NCBI GenBank assembly: GCA_947259165.1
Contig: CAMYKY010000087.1
Coordinates: forward strand, 1 to 34,212
Source of the DNA: an uncultured Acidobacteriota bacterium
GTDB taxonomy: Bacteria > Acidobacteriota > Vicinamibacteria > Marinacidobacterales > SMYC01
DNA length: 34,212 bases
Direction: 5' to 3'
Shown: piece after piece, positions 23,920 to 32,459 of the stretch
Numbering within the stretch: the stretch's first letter is position 1
Layout: each line of letters opens with the position of its first letter
Notes under the pieces: model-generated
Databases searched by the model: none
The model's input: the letters and a program-made list of their open reading frames with translations, nothing else
Told to the model about the DNA's origin: nothing
Position numbers and translations under genes: made by a program

Positions 23920-24798
23920 TTGAGACATCAAAAACTCACTAATCGGGCGTTGGCGCTCACTCTGACGCTTTCTGCCTTTTGGGGTGGGAACCCGGTCGCG
24001 GTGAAAGCCGGGTTGAGAGATTGCCCGCCGCTTCGTCTCGGTTGGATGCGGTTCGCGCTTGGCGGGCTCGTCGTCCTGGCTGTGGCGCTTCTTCGTCGTC
24101 AGTCGCTGCGGGCCGAATCGCACGAGCGGGGCGCTCTACTCGGCCTCGGGTTGTTGTTTTCGGCGCAGCTCGCATTCATGAACGTCGGGCAGGACTACAC
24201 GAGCGCCGGCCATGCCGCGGTGCTCATGAGTGCCTATCCGCTGTGGACATCGGTTTTTGCTCACTTTTTCGTCGCGGGCGATACGCTGACGGTGAGGCGC
24301 CTGGTCGGCGCACTTGTCGCTTACGCGGGGGTCGTCGTTGTTTTCGGTGGCAGCTTGGCGGGCGGAGAGGCGGGGTCACTTTTCGGTGACGGGCTTCTCG
24401 TGGTCTCGTCACTGCTTCTTGGTGCGCGGCAGATCGTTTTGTCGCGTTCAGCTCGAGGGATTGCGATCGAGAAGCTCTTGATGGCTCAGGCGGTTGTAGG
24501 GAGCGTCACGTTCATTATCGGAAGTCTCTTGTTCGAGATGGAGCCGACACGGTACACCCCGCAGCTCGCGACAGCGCTCGTTTATCAAGGAGTGGTCATT
24601 GCGGGATTTGCGTTCTTGTTGCAGACATGGCTGCTCAAACATTTTCCGCCGTCACGGGTGACTACGGTGTATTTGACGCAGCCGATTTTTGGGGTGGGGT
24701 TTAGTTATTTGGTGCTTGGGGAGACGGTTGGGATGGAGCTTTTACTTGGCGCTTTACTTGTTGTTGGGGGGTCGTATTTTGTTCAGAGGCAGGGGTAG
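23920..24798 (+). CDS. EamA/DMT-family transporter
   Basis: This 292-residue inner-membrane protein has about ten hydrophobic helices in two EamA repeats, the drug/metabolite exporter fold. The repeat signature AFWGGNPVAVKAGL is at residues 19-32 and the second-repeat end is TTVYLTQPIFGVGFSYLVLGE. Relatives export amino acids, metabolites or drugs, and direction and substrate are not predictable here. The start is a TTG with no clear ribosome site, so the N-terminus is uncertain by a few residues. The last 120 bases are markedly richer in T at third positions than the rest of the gene and its neighbours. It converges on the site-2 protease gene across 53 featureless bases. Confidence 0.88.
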   Translation: MRHQKLTNRALALTLTLSAFWGGNPVAVKAGLRDCPPLRLGWMRFALGGLVVLAVALLRRQSLRAESHERGALLGLGLLFSAQLAFMNVGQDYTSAGHAAVLMSAYPLWTSVFAHFFVAGDTLTVRRLVGALVAYAGVVVVFGGSLAGGEAGSLFGDGLLVVSSLLLGARQIVLSRSARGIAIEKLLMAQAVVGSVTFIIGSLLFEMEPTRYTPQLATALVYQGVVIAGFAFLLQTWLLKHFPPSRVTTVYLTQPIFGVGFSYLVLGETVGMELLLGALLVVGGSYFVQRQG

Positions 24799-24851
24799 TC
24801 AATTTTAGTCGGGAACGGGAACGGCGGGGCTTGGGAGTCTAACGGATACTT

Positions 24852-25568
24852 CTAGAAAGACCCGTAGCTCGTGATGCCGGTATACAGGACGTTCAGGGCT
24901 ACGGTCCAGATTGCGCTGAAGATTCGGCCGAACAGGACCCAGGCGAGGACGAGCCCCATCATTGCGAAGCCGGGCTGGCGGAACAAATCCAGGAATTTGC
25001 GGGCCTGCTCTTCGGACATCATGATCGTGATGCCCACGTTGCCGTCCAGGGGCGGAACCGGGAGCAGGTTGAACGCGCCCAGGATCAAGTTGAGCATGAA
25101 GACGACGCTGAAGAAGATGGCGAGAAGCGATCCGATGCCGGAGGGGTCGGCCGCCTCGGTGATGCGCGTGAAATTCACGGTCTCGGGCGCCTGAAAAGTT
25201 CCAAGGGCCAGGCCGATGCGAATGGCCGCGGCGCCGATCAGCATCAACGTGAAATTCGCCGCGGGTCCGGCGAGCGCCATGCGAGCGGCGCGGTGCGGGT
25301 GCCGATAGGCCCAAAGAGGATCGTAGGGGGCGCTCGCCCAACCCATCATCCAGCCGCCGAGAACGTACGAGATGATAGGAACAACGATCATGCCGAAGGG
25401 TTCGCGCTGGACGTGCGGGATGGGGTTGAGCGTGATTTGACCGCTTGCGGTCGGATCCCCGCCGAGTTTCGCCACGAGAGCGTGCGCACCCTCGTGACAG
25501 GTCGTCGAGAGCAAGAACACGACGAACCAGATGAGGCCGAGCGTGATGGTGTCGAAGGAAAATTCCAA
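24852..25568 (-). CDS. Site-2 protease family (M50) membrane metalloprotease
   Basis: This is an intramembrane zinc metalloprotease homologue of 238 residues with about five hydrophobic helices. The zinc motif HEGAH is at 25-29 in the first transmembrane region and the third ligand motif NLLPVPPLDG at 167-176 (Asp175). AGPAANFTLML at 100-110 is another family signature. There is no PDZ domain, which places it with the short, standalone S2P group whose substrates are mostly unknown. Its ATG starts three bases after the stop of the BNR/sortilin gene, so the two are cotranscribed. Regulated cleavage of a membrane protein is the family role; its target here is unknown. Confidence 0.93.
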   Translation of the reverse strand: MEFSFDTITLGLIWFVVFLLSTTCHEGAHALVAKLGGDPTASGQITLNPIPHVQREPFGMIVVPIISYVLGGWMMGWASAPYDPLWAYRHPHRAARMALAGPAANFTLMLIGAAAIRIGLALGTFQAPETVNFTRITEAADPSGIGSLLAIFFSVVFMLNLILGAFNLLPVPPLDGNVGITIMMSEEQARKFLDLFRQPGFAMMGLVLAWVLFGRIFSAIWTVALNVLYTGITSYGSF

Positions 25569-25571
25569 GCG

Positions 25572-28500
25572 CTACCTCGCCTCGTCCCGCGCGACGGCGT
25601 CCAAGCCGGCCGCCGTCAGGCTCTCGTTGATACGAGGAAGATCGTTCGTCATCGCGGACTCGAGCTCGGTGAGGTGCTCCTCGAGCTCGACCGAAAGCTC
25701 TTCGAAGACTTTGTAAGCACCGTCGGTTGGTTTGGCGTCGCCGGTCTCGACGCTTCGTCGCAACGACGCGAGCCGGTTGTTGAGACGGATCGGGAAGTTG
25801 AGCGGGTCTTGGTTGCTCTGGTTCTTCACCTGGTACAGCTGTTGTTCGATTTCCGTAATCTTGTCGATGAGCTCACGGCCGACGGTTTGAAGCTCCGGCT
25901 TTGCCGAGGCCTCGAGTCGTTCTTCCAGCTGGTCCCGAACGTTGCGGATCTCGATCACGGCTTCATTGGCCGCGCTCGTCTTGTCCCGGATCTTTCTTGC
26001 GAGCTCGAATTGTTCTTCCAGATCCGCCTGGGTGACGCCTTCGAGGCGCGGGTCGATCGCGATCTCGAACTCGGCGGTCTCCGAGAGCCCGTTCGCCGTG
26101 ATCCGCGCTTGATAGCGTCCCGGAGGTGCTTTCGGTCCGAACTGAGGCCGACCGCTCCAAATGACCATTCCCTCGAACTCGGTCGCGCCCTGGTAGCGTT
26201 GGTTCCATTCGAACCGGTTCAACCCTGCCACCGTCGTGGGAACGGTGGAGCGTGGAAGCCGGCTGGGAGGCAACTCCTCCTCCGTCGGCTTGGCGCCTTC
26301 GAACGTGTCGACGACGCTACCTTGCGCATCGAGAATCTCGACGGTGAGCTCGTCCACCTCTTCGGCGAGGAAGTATTGGATTGCTGCGTTCGCGAGACCT
26401 CGGATCGCCGGCTGATCCGGTGCGAATACCGTGAGTGTCTTCGTATACACCGCATCGGAGAGCTGGCGCAGTGGCTCGATGTCGTCGAGGATCCAAAAGC
26501 CCCGACCGTGAGTCCCGAGCACAACGTCGGAGTCTTTGACGACGAGATCGCGTATCGGCGTGTCCGGCAAGCTGATTTGGAGCGATTGCCAGTGGTCGCC
26601 GAGATCGAAGGAAACGTAGGCGCCGTGCTCCGTCCCCAGGAACAACAGATTCGGATTGACGAGATCTTCGCGAATAGCTCGAGCAAAGTGACCCGCAGCG
26701 ATGCCGTCGATTATGTCTGTCCACGTCTTTCCGTAGTCCCGGGTGCGAAAGACGTAGGGTTCGCGGTCGTCGACTTGGTAACGGTTTGCGGCGACATAGG
26801 CGGTGCCCGGGTTGTGCCGGGACTCGTCGATGATGGAGACGCGGCTGAACTTCGGAAGCTCTGGTGGCGTGATGTCTCGCCAGCTCGAGCCGCCGTCGCG
26901 CGTGATCTGTACCTTGCCGTCGTCGGAGCCGGCCCAAATCGTATCGTTGTCGTGGTGCGACGGAGCGAGGGCGAAGACGGTCGCGTAGATCTCGGGCCCG
27001 TTCATGTCCATGGTGAGGACGCCGCCGCTTACGCCGAGAGTTTCGGGGTCGGCGTACGTGAGATCGGGACTGATCTTCTCCCAGCTTTGTCCGTCGTTCG
27101 TCGTCTTCCAAACGTGTTGCGAACTGGTGTAGAGAACGTTCTCATCGAGCGGCGAAAAGACGATCGGAAACGTCCATTGCCAACGCTCGGGGAGTGCGCT
27201 CGCGGGCTCGCCGGAAAAAAAGCGCGGATAGACCTGGATGTCGCGCGTCTGACCGTTACTGCGATCGTAGCGCGTTAGCAGTGCTCCTTGGCTTCCAGCG
27301 TAGAAGACATCTTTGTTTGTTGGATGCTGCGCAATGTAGCCGCTCTCACCGCCGCCGGCCGCGTAGTACCAACCATGATTCGGGCCCCGTGCTTGCATGT
27401 TGCGCCAGCCGTCGCTGGGAACGCACACGGTGGAGTTGTCTTGTTGCGCGCCGCAAACATGGTACGGAACATCGCTCGTGACGTTCACGTGGTAGAGCTG
27501 GGTGGTGACGTAGTCTTGCTCGGTCCACGTCTCGCCGCCGTTGAGGGAAACATTGCCGCCGCCGTCGTTGGAGTTACACATGCGTGCGGAATTGTTCGGG
27601 TCGATCCACAAGTCGTGCTGGTCGCCATGGGGCGGACGAATCACGGTGTCGAATGTCTCACCACCATCGGTAGATTTATAAAAGCCCGTGTTCAACGCAT
27701 AGACCGTTTCACGGTCGAGCGGATCAGCGTAGATTCGGGAATAGTAGAAGGCGCGTTGACGAAGCTTTCGCTCATCGTTGGTGCGACGCCATGAGGCGCC
27801 ACCGTCGTCCGAGCGGAACACGCCGCCTTCGTTAGCTTCGACGATGGCCCAGAGTCGTTTCGGATCCGCCGGCGATACGGTGATACCGATTTTTCCCAGC
27901 GGCCCTTCGGGCATCCCGGGGTTCGCGCTGAGCTCGACCCAGGTATCGCCGCCGTTTTCGGACTTGTAGAGGCTGGAGTCGGGACCGCCGCCCCACATTT
28001 TCCAGGCCTTGCGGTAGACCTGCCACAGCGAGGCGTAGAGCACCCTCGGGTTCGTGCGGTCGATGATCAGATCCGCGGCTCCCGCTCCGGGGCTCTTGAA
28101 AAGGATCTTGTTCCAGGTGTTGCCGCCATCGGTGGAGCGGAACACGCCGCGCTCCTCATTGTCTCCATAAGGATGTCCCAGCGCACCCACGTAAACGATG
28201 TCGGGGTTCGTCGGGTGCACGCGGATCCGTGCGATCGCCTGCGTATCGCGGAGTCCCAGAGAGCGCCACGTCTTGCCTCCGTCGGTCGATTTGTAGACAC
28301 CCCGGCCTTGGGTAATGCTTCCGCGAAGCTGGGTCTCACCGCCACCGATGTAGATCACATCGGGATTCGTTTCCGCGACTGCGACCGCGCCTATCGACGA
28401 CGAATCGATCTTGCCGTCGGTGACCGGAAACCACGTGGTTCCGCTATCGGTCGTCTTCCACAACCCGCCGCCGGTTGCCCCGAAGTAATACTCGTTCGGC

Positions 28501-28664
28501 CGCCCCGGGCTCCCGGTGCAGGAAAGCGAACGCCCGCCTCGCGCCGGGCCAATGTTGCGCCACTCGAGCCCACCGAAAAGCCCGGGCTTGAACGCGACGT
28601 CTTGGGCGAGAAGAGGTGCCGCGAGAGCTAACGCGGCGAGCACGGCGATCCCCTGCGTTTTCAT
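25572..28664 (-). CDS. Secreted VPS10/sortilin-like BNR-repeat protein
   Basis: This 1030-residue exported protein has a Sec signal peptide (KTQGIAVLAALALAAPLLAQ, residues 2-21) followed by a large beta-propeller. At least ten Asp-box/BNR-type repeats are visible, such as GGLWKTTDSGTTW, RGVYKSTDGGKTWRS, RGVFRSTDGGNTWNKI, HVWKTTNDGQSWEKI and YVFRTRDYGKTWTDI. The family is described as WD40/YVTN/BNR-like or sortilin-like and often mislabelled as glycosyl hydrolase. The last 200 residues are helical and charged (LEEQFELARKIRDKT and similar), perhaps a dimerisation or anchoring part. The start at 28664 has AGGAGA six bases upstream. No catalytic residues can be named; a binding role on the cell surface or in the periplasm is more likely than hydrolysis. 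Confidence 0.93.
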   Translation of the reverse strand: MKTQGIAVLAALALAAPLLAQDVAFKPGLFGGLEWRNIGPARGGRSLSCTGSPGRPNEYYFGATGGGLWKTTDSGTTWFPVTDGKIDSSSIGAVAVAETNPDVIYIGGGETQLRGSITQGRGVYKSTDGGKTWRSLGLRDTQAIARIRVHPTNPDIVYVGALGHPYGDNEERGVFRSTDGGNTWNKILFKSPGAGAADLIIDRTNPRVLYASLWQVYRKAWKMWGGGPDSSLYKSENGGDTWVELSANPGMPEGPLGKIGITVSPADPKRLWAIVEANEGGVFRSDDGGASWRRTNDERKLRQRAFYYSRIYADPLDRETVYALNTGFYKSTDGGETFDTVIRPPHGDQHDLWIDPNNSARMCNSNDGGGNVSLNGGETWTEQDYVTTQLYHVNVTSDVPYHVCGAQQDNSTVCVPSDGWRNMQARGPNHGWYYAAGGGESGYIAQHPTNKDVFYAGSQGALLTRYDRSNGQTRDIQVYPRFFSGEPASALPERWQWTFPIVFSPLDENVLYTSSQHVWKTTNDGQSWEKISPDLTYADPETLGVSGGVLTMDMNGPEIYATVFALAPSHHDNDTIWAGSDDGKVQITRDGGSSWRDITPPELPKFSRVSIIDESRHNPGTAYVAANRYQVDDREPYVFRTRDYGKTWTDIIDGIAAGHFARAIREDLVNPNLLFLGTEHGAYVSFDLGDHWQSLQISLPDTPIRDLVVKDSDVVLGTHGRGFWILDDIEPLRQLSDAVYTKTLTVFAPDQPAIRGLANAAIQYFLAEEVDELTVEILDAQGSVVDTFEGAKPTEEELPPSRLPRSTVPTTVAGLNRFEWNQRYQGATEFEGMVIWSGRPQFGPKAPPGRYQARITANGLSETAEFEIAIDPRLEGVTQADLEEQFELARKIRDKTSAANEAVIEIRNVRDQLEERLEASAKPELQTVGRELIDKITEIEQQLYQVKNQSNQDPLNFPIRLNNRLASLRRSVETGDAKPTDGAYKVFEELSVELEEHLTELESAMTNDLPRINESLTAAGLDAVARDEAR

Positions 28665-28691
28665 GAAGCGTCTCCTAAGGGGCGAGGATAA

Positions 28692-28716
28692 CATTCCAGC
28701 ATTCAGCATTCAGGAA
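28692..28716 (+). repeat. Short tandem repeat (ATTCAGC unit)
   Basis: CATTCCAGCATTCAGCATTCAGGAAT contains three heptamer units based on CATTCAG. It sits just upstream of the BNR-protein start and beside the double-hairpin repeat. This is a different sequence but the same period as the CCGTATG arrays. Confidence 0.6.
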
Positions 28717-28725
28717 TATTAGTTC

Positions 28726-28785
28726 CCCCCTCACCCGGCGAGCTTCGCTCGCCGACCTCTCCTCCCGTCGGGAGGAGAGGTTAGA
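28726..28785. repeat. Double-hairpin extragenic repeat, copy 2
   Basis: This has the same layout as 7540-7597: CCCCCTCACCC, hairpin GGCGAGC-TTC-GCTCGCC (28737-28753), hairpin CCTCTCCTCCC-GTC-GGGAGGAGAGG (28756-28780), TTAGA. Every stem change against copy 1 that I checked is matched on the opposite arm. Confidence 0.85.
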
Positions 28786-28824
28786 AGACCTCGAGCTGAA
28801 CGGCGGAGAGCTCTTCCAGCTGAT

Positions 28825-29175
<351 letters not shown>

Positions 29176-29352
29176 GGGTTCCGACGACCGGCCCGCGCTC
29201 CAAGGCGCTTTCGGCCCCCTACTGAATGGGCAAAGGTTGATGCTGTCCCGGGTGCGATGTCAGCTGGATGTGGCTAATAACTTGTTTTTTTGTTGCCATT
29301 TAGCTTCTATTTTAGCGCCAGCCGCCCGTACCCGTACCGTTGCCGGGCTGAC

Positions 29353-30059
29353 CTATCGCCCCGCCAAAACCTCGAGCAGCCGATCCGGACGATCCGTAAA
29401 GATCGCATCAACCCCAAGCTCGAGCATTGTCTCCATCTCGTTGATTTCATTAACCGTATAAACCGCCACCGGTCGACCGAGCCGATGACACGCCGCCACG
29501 ATGTCGTCATCAACCTGTCGCCGACTAAGGTTGAACCCGTTCGACCCGACCTCCTCCATGACCTCTTCCGGTGACAAATCCTCCTGCAGCTCGGCGTTGT
29601 AAAGAGACGCCGTCTTGACGGTGGGCTCGAGCCCTCGCGCATGAGACAGTGCGCGCGGATCGAACGATGAGATAACGATCTGGTCCATCATGTCGGCCCG
29701 GCGAACGAGCTCGAGAGTCTTGTCCACAATCCCCCCTTGCGCCTGATCGGTAACCGCCTCCGTCTTGATCTCGATATTGACGAGGATGCGGCCTTCCGCC
29801 AGCTCGAGCGTTTCTTCGAGAGTGGGGATGCGCTCGCCGACAAACTCCTCCGAGAACCACGAACCGGCGTCGAGAGCCTGCAGCTCCGCCAGCGTGAGTG
29901 CGGCTACCTGACCGACACCATTAGTGCGGCGCGGGTATTCTCTGGCGCGACGCCGGAAAAACCCCGGTGCGCGATGACGCGAGGTCGTTCGCCGGGTTGC
30001 ATGAAATCGCCGATGGGATTGGTCGACATCATGAGCACGAAGACGATGGCGTGGAGCAT
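29353..30059 (-). pseudogene. Glycerophosphodiester phosphodiesterase with internal deletion
   Basis: The N-terminal part (ATG at 30057-30059, preceded by AGGAGAGGG) reads MLHAIVFVLMM, then ERPRVIAHRGFSGVAPENTR. At about 29935-29945 the frame jumps to TNGVGQVAALTLAELQALDA and GSWFSEEFVGERIPTLEETL, with a normal C-terminus VDAIFTDRPDRLLEVLAGR. What is missing is the stretch of about 40-50 residues between APENTxAA and the RTTNG motif. In this family it carries the metal-binding and catalytic E-D and HD residues. The deletion also breaks the frame. Both ends are otherwise well preserved, so the loss looks recent. It diverges from the asparaginase-like gene with 64 bases between starts. The stretch 29176-29352 shows no gene. 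Confidence 0.87.
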
Positions 30060-30070
30060 TATCCCTCTCC

Positions 30071-30099
30071 TTGACTCTGGGGCGTAGGGGGCCAACAAT
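30071..30099 (+). promoter_or_regulatory. Possible promoter for asparaginase-like gene
   Basis: TTGACT (30071-30076), a 17-base spacer and AACAAT (30094-30099) stand 24 bases before the ATG at 30124. The -35 box matches five of six consensus positions and the -10 four of six. It overlaps the 5' leader of the opposing glycerophosphodiesterase pseudogene. Confidence 0.3.
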
Positions 30100-30123
30100 A
30101 CCCGGCGTTGAGGGAGGATGGCA

Positions 30124-31251
30124 ATGGCAAGAAAGCTGAACAAGATCAACCGGCGTGAGTTCGTCAAGACCGGCTTGGCCCTGGGCGTTGCAGCACCGGT
30201 TGTTTCCGCGGTACCTGCTCCGACCATGATCGTTCCGGCGGAAGTGAAGCCCGTCGTGGTCTCGGATATCAGCAGTATCCGGTTCAAGAATGGCGGAGAG
30301 ATGAGCGCGGTCGAAAAAGCGTTCGACCTCATCACGAAAGGCGTCCCGGTGATCGATGCCGTTGTGGAAGGCGTTCAAATCCCCGAGAACGACCCTGAAG
30401 AGAGCGGCATCGGCTACGGAGGACTGCCGAATGCCGAGGGAGTCGTCCAGCTCGACTCCTGCTGCATGGACGGCGTGACCAAGCGCGCCGGCGGCGTCGC
30501 GGCGATAGAAGGCGTTCGCACGCCATCGGTTGTCGCCAAGGCCGTCATGGAGAACACCGATCATCATCTGCTAGTGGGTGACGGGGCCCAAAGCTTCGCG
30601 CGTCAGATGGGCGTGCCTGTCGAGCCCGACCTCAATACCGAGAAATCGCGTCGGCTCTGGCTCGAGTGGAAGCGCCGCATCGACCCCGAGCACTATCTGG
30701 ACCCGAAAACGCGCGCAGACGAGTCCTACCGCGCTGGGCTCACCATGGTCGCCGATGGTCTCATCTCCGAAGACCACTTCTGGGGTACGACCAATTGTGA
30801 CGCAATCAACTCAGCGGGCGAGATCGCGGGCGTGACCACCACTAGTGGGCTGTCGTTCAAGATTCCCGGGCGAACCGGTGATTCGCCCATCCTGGGTGCC
30901 GGGCTCTACGTCGATGGCGATGTGGGTGCCGCGGGCTCGACAGGTCGCGGCGAGGCGAACCTCTATAATCTTTGCTCGTTCTTCATTGTCGAGAAGCTTC
31001 GTGAAGGAATGCATCCGAAAGATGCTGGAATGGAAGCACTTCGGCGCGTGCAGGCGAATACCGTCGAGAAACGACTCTTGAACGATCGCGGCCTTCCGGC
31101 GTTCGGACTCCGTTTTTTCGTCCTCAACAAGAAAGGCGAGTATGCCGGGGTCTCGATGTGGGCCTCGGGAGAGACCACCTACGGGGTGTGTACCGAAAAC
31201 GGTGCGGAGGAAATGCCTCTAGAAGCGCTCCTCGACGGATCGCCGTTCTGA
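30124..31251 (+). CDS. Tat-exported N4-(beta-N-acetylglucosaminyl)-L-asparaginase-like hydrolase
   Basis: This is an Ntn-hydrolase of the glycosylasparaginase/isoaspartyl-peptidase family, 375 residues, probably periplasmic. A twin-arginine signal (NRREFVKTGLALGVAAPVVS) fills residues 9-28. The family N-terminus follows (GEMSAVEKAFDLITKGVPVI; ESGIGYGGLPNAEG). The proenzyme is expected to self-cleave before Thr222 in WGTTNCDAINSAGEIAGVTT. Substrate-side motifs are TSGLSFKIPGRTGDSPILGA, VDGDVGAAGSTGRGEAN and the C-terminal WASGETTYGVCTENG. The cleavage site reads GTTNCD rather than the classical DTIGMV, as I recall for the bacterial Tat-tagged subgroup. The start at 30124 has AGGGAGG six bases upstream. 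The natural substrate is unknown. Confidence 0.93.
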   Translation: MARKLNKINRREFVKTGLALGVAAPVVSAVPAPTMIVPAEVKPVVVSDISSIRFKNGGEMSAVEKAFDLITKGVPVIDAVVEGVQIPENDPEESGIGYGGLPNAEGVVQLDSCCMDGVTKRAGGVAAIEGVRTPSVVAKAVMENTDHHLLVGDGAQSFARQMGVPVEPDLNTEKSRRLWLEWKRRIDPEHYLDPKTRADESYRAGLTMVADGLISEDHFWGTTNCDAINSAGEIAGVTTTSGLSFKIPGRTGDSPILGAGLYVDGDVGAAGSTGRGEANLYNLCSFFIVEKLREGMHPKDAGMEALRRVQANTVEKRLLNDRGLPAFGLRFFVLNKKGEYAGVSMWASGETTYGVCTENGAEEMPLEALLDGSPF

Positions 31252-31419
31252 GGCGATTGGGGTGATCTTGGGGTGAGTGTTTAGCCCGGTCTTGATGAGG
31301 CCGCGGCACTGTACTAAAATATGTCTTTCGGCTAACGCCTTCTTGTTGTGGGCTTTGTTCAGTATCAAGCTGCACCCACACGGGCGTTTGCTAAAACCCT
31401 GAAACCAGGAGGTTTGCCT

Positions 31420-31698
31420 TTGGCCAATCGTAGTCGACAAACGTTCATCAAACGTCAGAAGGAGCGAGCTCGCCAGGAAAAACAGCGTATCAAATCGGAG
31501 CGACGCGTTCAGAGGAACACGGACAAGGTCAAAACCGAGAGCATTGGCGGTGAAGATCCGGATATCGCTGGTGTGGTTCTCGGCCCGCAGGCCCAGGATT
31601 GGCTGATGGACGTGCTCACGGATGATGAAAGATTGGCCATCGAACAGGCCGAAGAAGAAGCCAAAAAGAAAGCCGAAAAAGAAACCTCTGGGAGTTGA
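31420..31698 (+). CDS. Small basic/charged hypothetical protein
   Basis: This 92-residue soluble protein has an N-terminus rich in Lys/Arg (ANRSRQTFIKRQKERARQEK) and an acidic C-terminal half ending in a Glu/Lys-rich helix (EQAEEEAKKKAEKE). There are no cysteines and no membrane segment. Small proteins with a very similar RQxFxKRQKExxRxEKQ start are common in several soil and marine phyla, usually without a known role; nucleic-acid or ribosome binding is a guess from charge. I chose the TTG at 31420 because CCAGGAGG lies just upstream and family members begin at this point. A longer ATG start at 31348 would add an unconserved leader. Confidence 0.75.
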   Translation: MANRSRQTFIKRQKERARQEKQRIKSERRVQRNTDKVKTESIGGEDPDIAGVVLGPQAQDWLMDVLTDDERLAIEQAEEEAKKKAEKETSGS

Positions 31699-31710
31699 CG
31701 GCCCCTCCCG

Positions 31711-32307
31711 CTAGGGCGAACTTTCCGAGGCCCTTTCGTAGACCGTCTTGATCATGACCGGATCCTTCATTCGCCCAAACTCGACGGTTATGGTCATGAT
31801 CATCGTTGCTCCCTCGGGGGATAGCTCGTATTTACGTTCGATCTGACCGCGCTCCATTTTCTCTTCGATAAAAACCGCGTTGCCTTTGTGGGCCGCGACG
31901 GTCTCGAGCTTCATGCCGTTCGGCATCTGTCTTTTGTGTTTTTCGCCGTCCAGGTAGTAGATGCGTAGTCGTTCGCCGTCATCGACCTTAAGCTCTCCGT
32001 CCACGAGCTCGATGGTCATTTCGTCGGGAACGTTACCGAGATCCGGGCGAGCTCCGTCTTCTCCACGACCGCCACCTCCGCGACTGCCGCCGCCCTTACC
32101 TCGACCACCGCCGCCTCGCTGACCGCCGCCACCACCGCGCCCGCCGCCACCGGCCTGCCCGCGCATCTGAGACATGGCTTCCTGCATCTTCTCCTGAGGG
32201 TTGTCGCTCTGTTCGATGTTCCTCTCCCACACCCCCGTAAACCCGACGCTCTGCACTGACCAAAGCAGCACCAAAGCGCTACCAACAAAGCTCGAACCCG
32301 AACTCAT
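31711..32307 (-). CDS. Secreted Gly/Arg-rich hypothetical protein
   Basis: The 198-residue protein has a signal-like N-terminus (SFVGSALVLLWSVQSVGFTG), then WERNIEQSDNPQEKMQEAMS. A low-complexity Gly/Arg tract at about residues 50-85 is built from GGGG, RGGGG and GQRGGGGRGKGGG units. A beta-rich C-terminal domain follows (EMTIELVDGELKVDDGERLR; IERKYELSPEGATMIMTITV) that reads like a small beta-barrel or META-type module. I do not recognise a named family. The start at 32307 has GGAGAG seven bases upstream. It shares its strand with the Spy-like gene, but a strong inverted repeat separates them. Envelope localisation is inferred from the signal peptide. Confidence 0.8.
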   Translation of the reverse strand: MSSGSSFVGSALVLLWSVQSVGFTGVWERNIEQSDNPQEKMQEAMSQMRGQAGGGGRGGGGGQRGGGGRGKGGGSRGGGGRGEDGARPDLGNVPDEMTIELVDGELKVDDGERLRIYYLDGEKHKRQMPNGMKLETVAAHKGNAVFIEEKMERGQIERKYELSPEGATMIMTITVEFGRMKDPVMIKTVYERASESSP

Positions 32308-32335
32308 CTCGATACTCTCCGTGTCCTAAACCGCG

Positions 32336-32373
32336 CCGCATGCCGTATGCCGTGTGCCGTATGCCGTATACCG
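32336..32373 (+). repeat. Heptamer tandem array (CCGTATG type)
   Basis: Five units in a row, CCGCATG (first base g in the sequence), CCGTATG, CCGTGTG, CCGTATG and CCGTATA, end in CCG. This is the same heptamer as at 4130-4153, 28 kb away, and the reverse complement of 3960-4003. It lies upstream of the Gly/Arg-rich gene, probably inside its promoter region. Confidence 0.8.
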
Positions 32374-32385
32374 AAAAACAGAAAC

Positions 32386-32442
32386 GCCGCACCGCCCCCC
32401 CGGGTAGGTGAATGTCGTCGGGAAAGAGGGGGGCGGAACGGC
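32386..32442. terminator. GC-rich inverted repeat, likely terminator of the Spy-like gene
   Basis: GCCGCACCGCCCCCC (32386-32400) pairs with GGGGGGCGGAACGGC (32428-32442), a 15-base stem with two mismatches around a 27-base loop. It begins 17 bases past the stop of the Spy-like gene. There is no T-tract on the transcript strand, so intrinsic termination is only probable; it could also protect the mRNA end. Confidence 0.4.
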
Positions 32443-32459
32443 ATCTCCTTCGCCGCCAC

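Noticed and set aside
25293-27278. 661-codon open frame on the plus strand opposite the BNR-repeat gene
   Set aside because: It is antisense to a gene with clear repeats and a signal peptide, and its translation is Arg/Glu/Val-rich without any family motif. Long antisense frames are expected in GC-rich genes.
30060-30567. Extension of the glycerophosphodiesterase C-terminal frame far upstream on the minus strand
   Set aside because: Homology ends at the deletion junction near 29940. The rest is antisense to the asparaginase-like gene, and the true N-terminus is in another frame starting at 30059.
30841-30855. Another repeat terminus (CTAGTGGGCTGT) inside the asparaginase-like gene
   Set aside because: It encodes the conserved TTSGLSFK motif of the family and has no matching second end, so the resemblance is chance.
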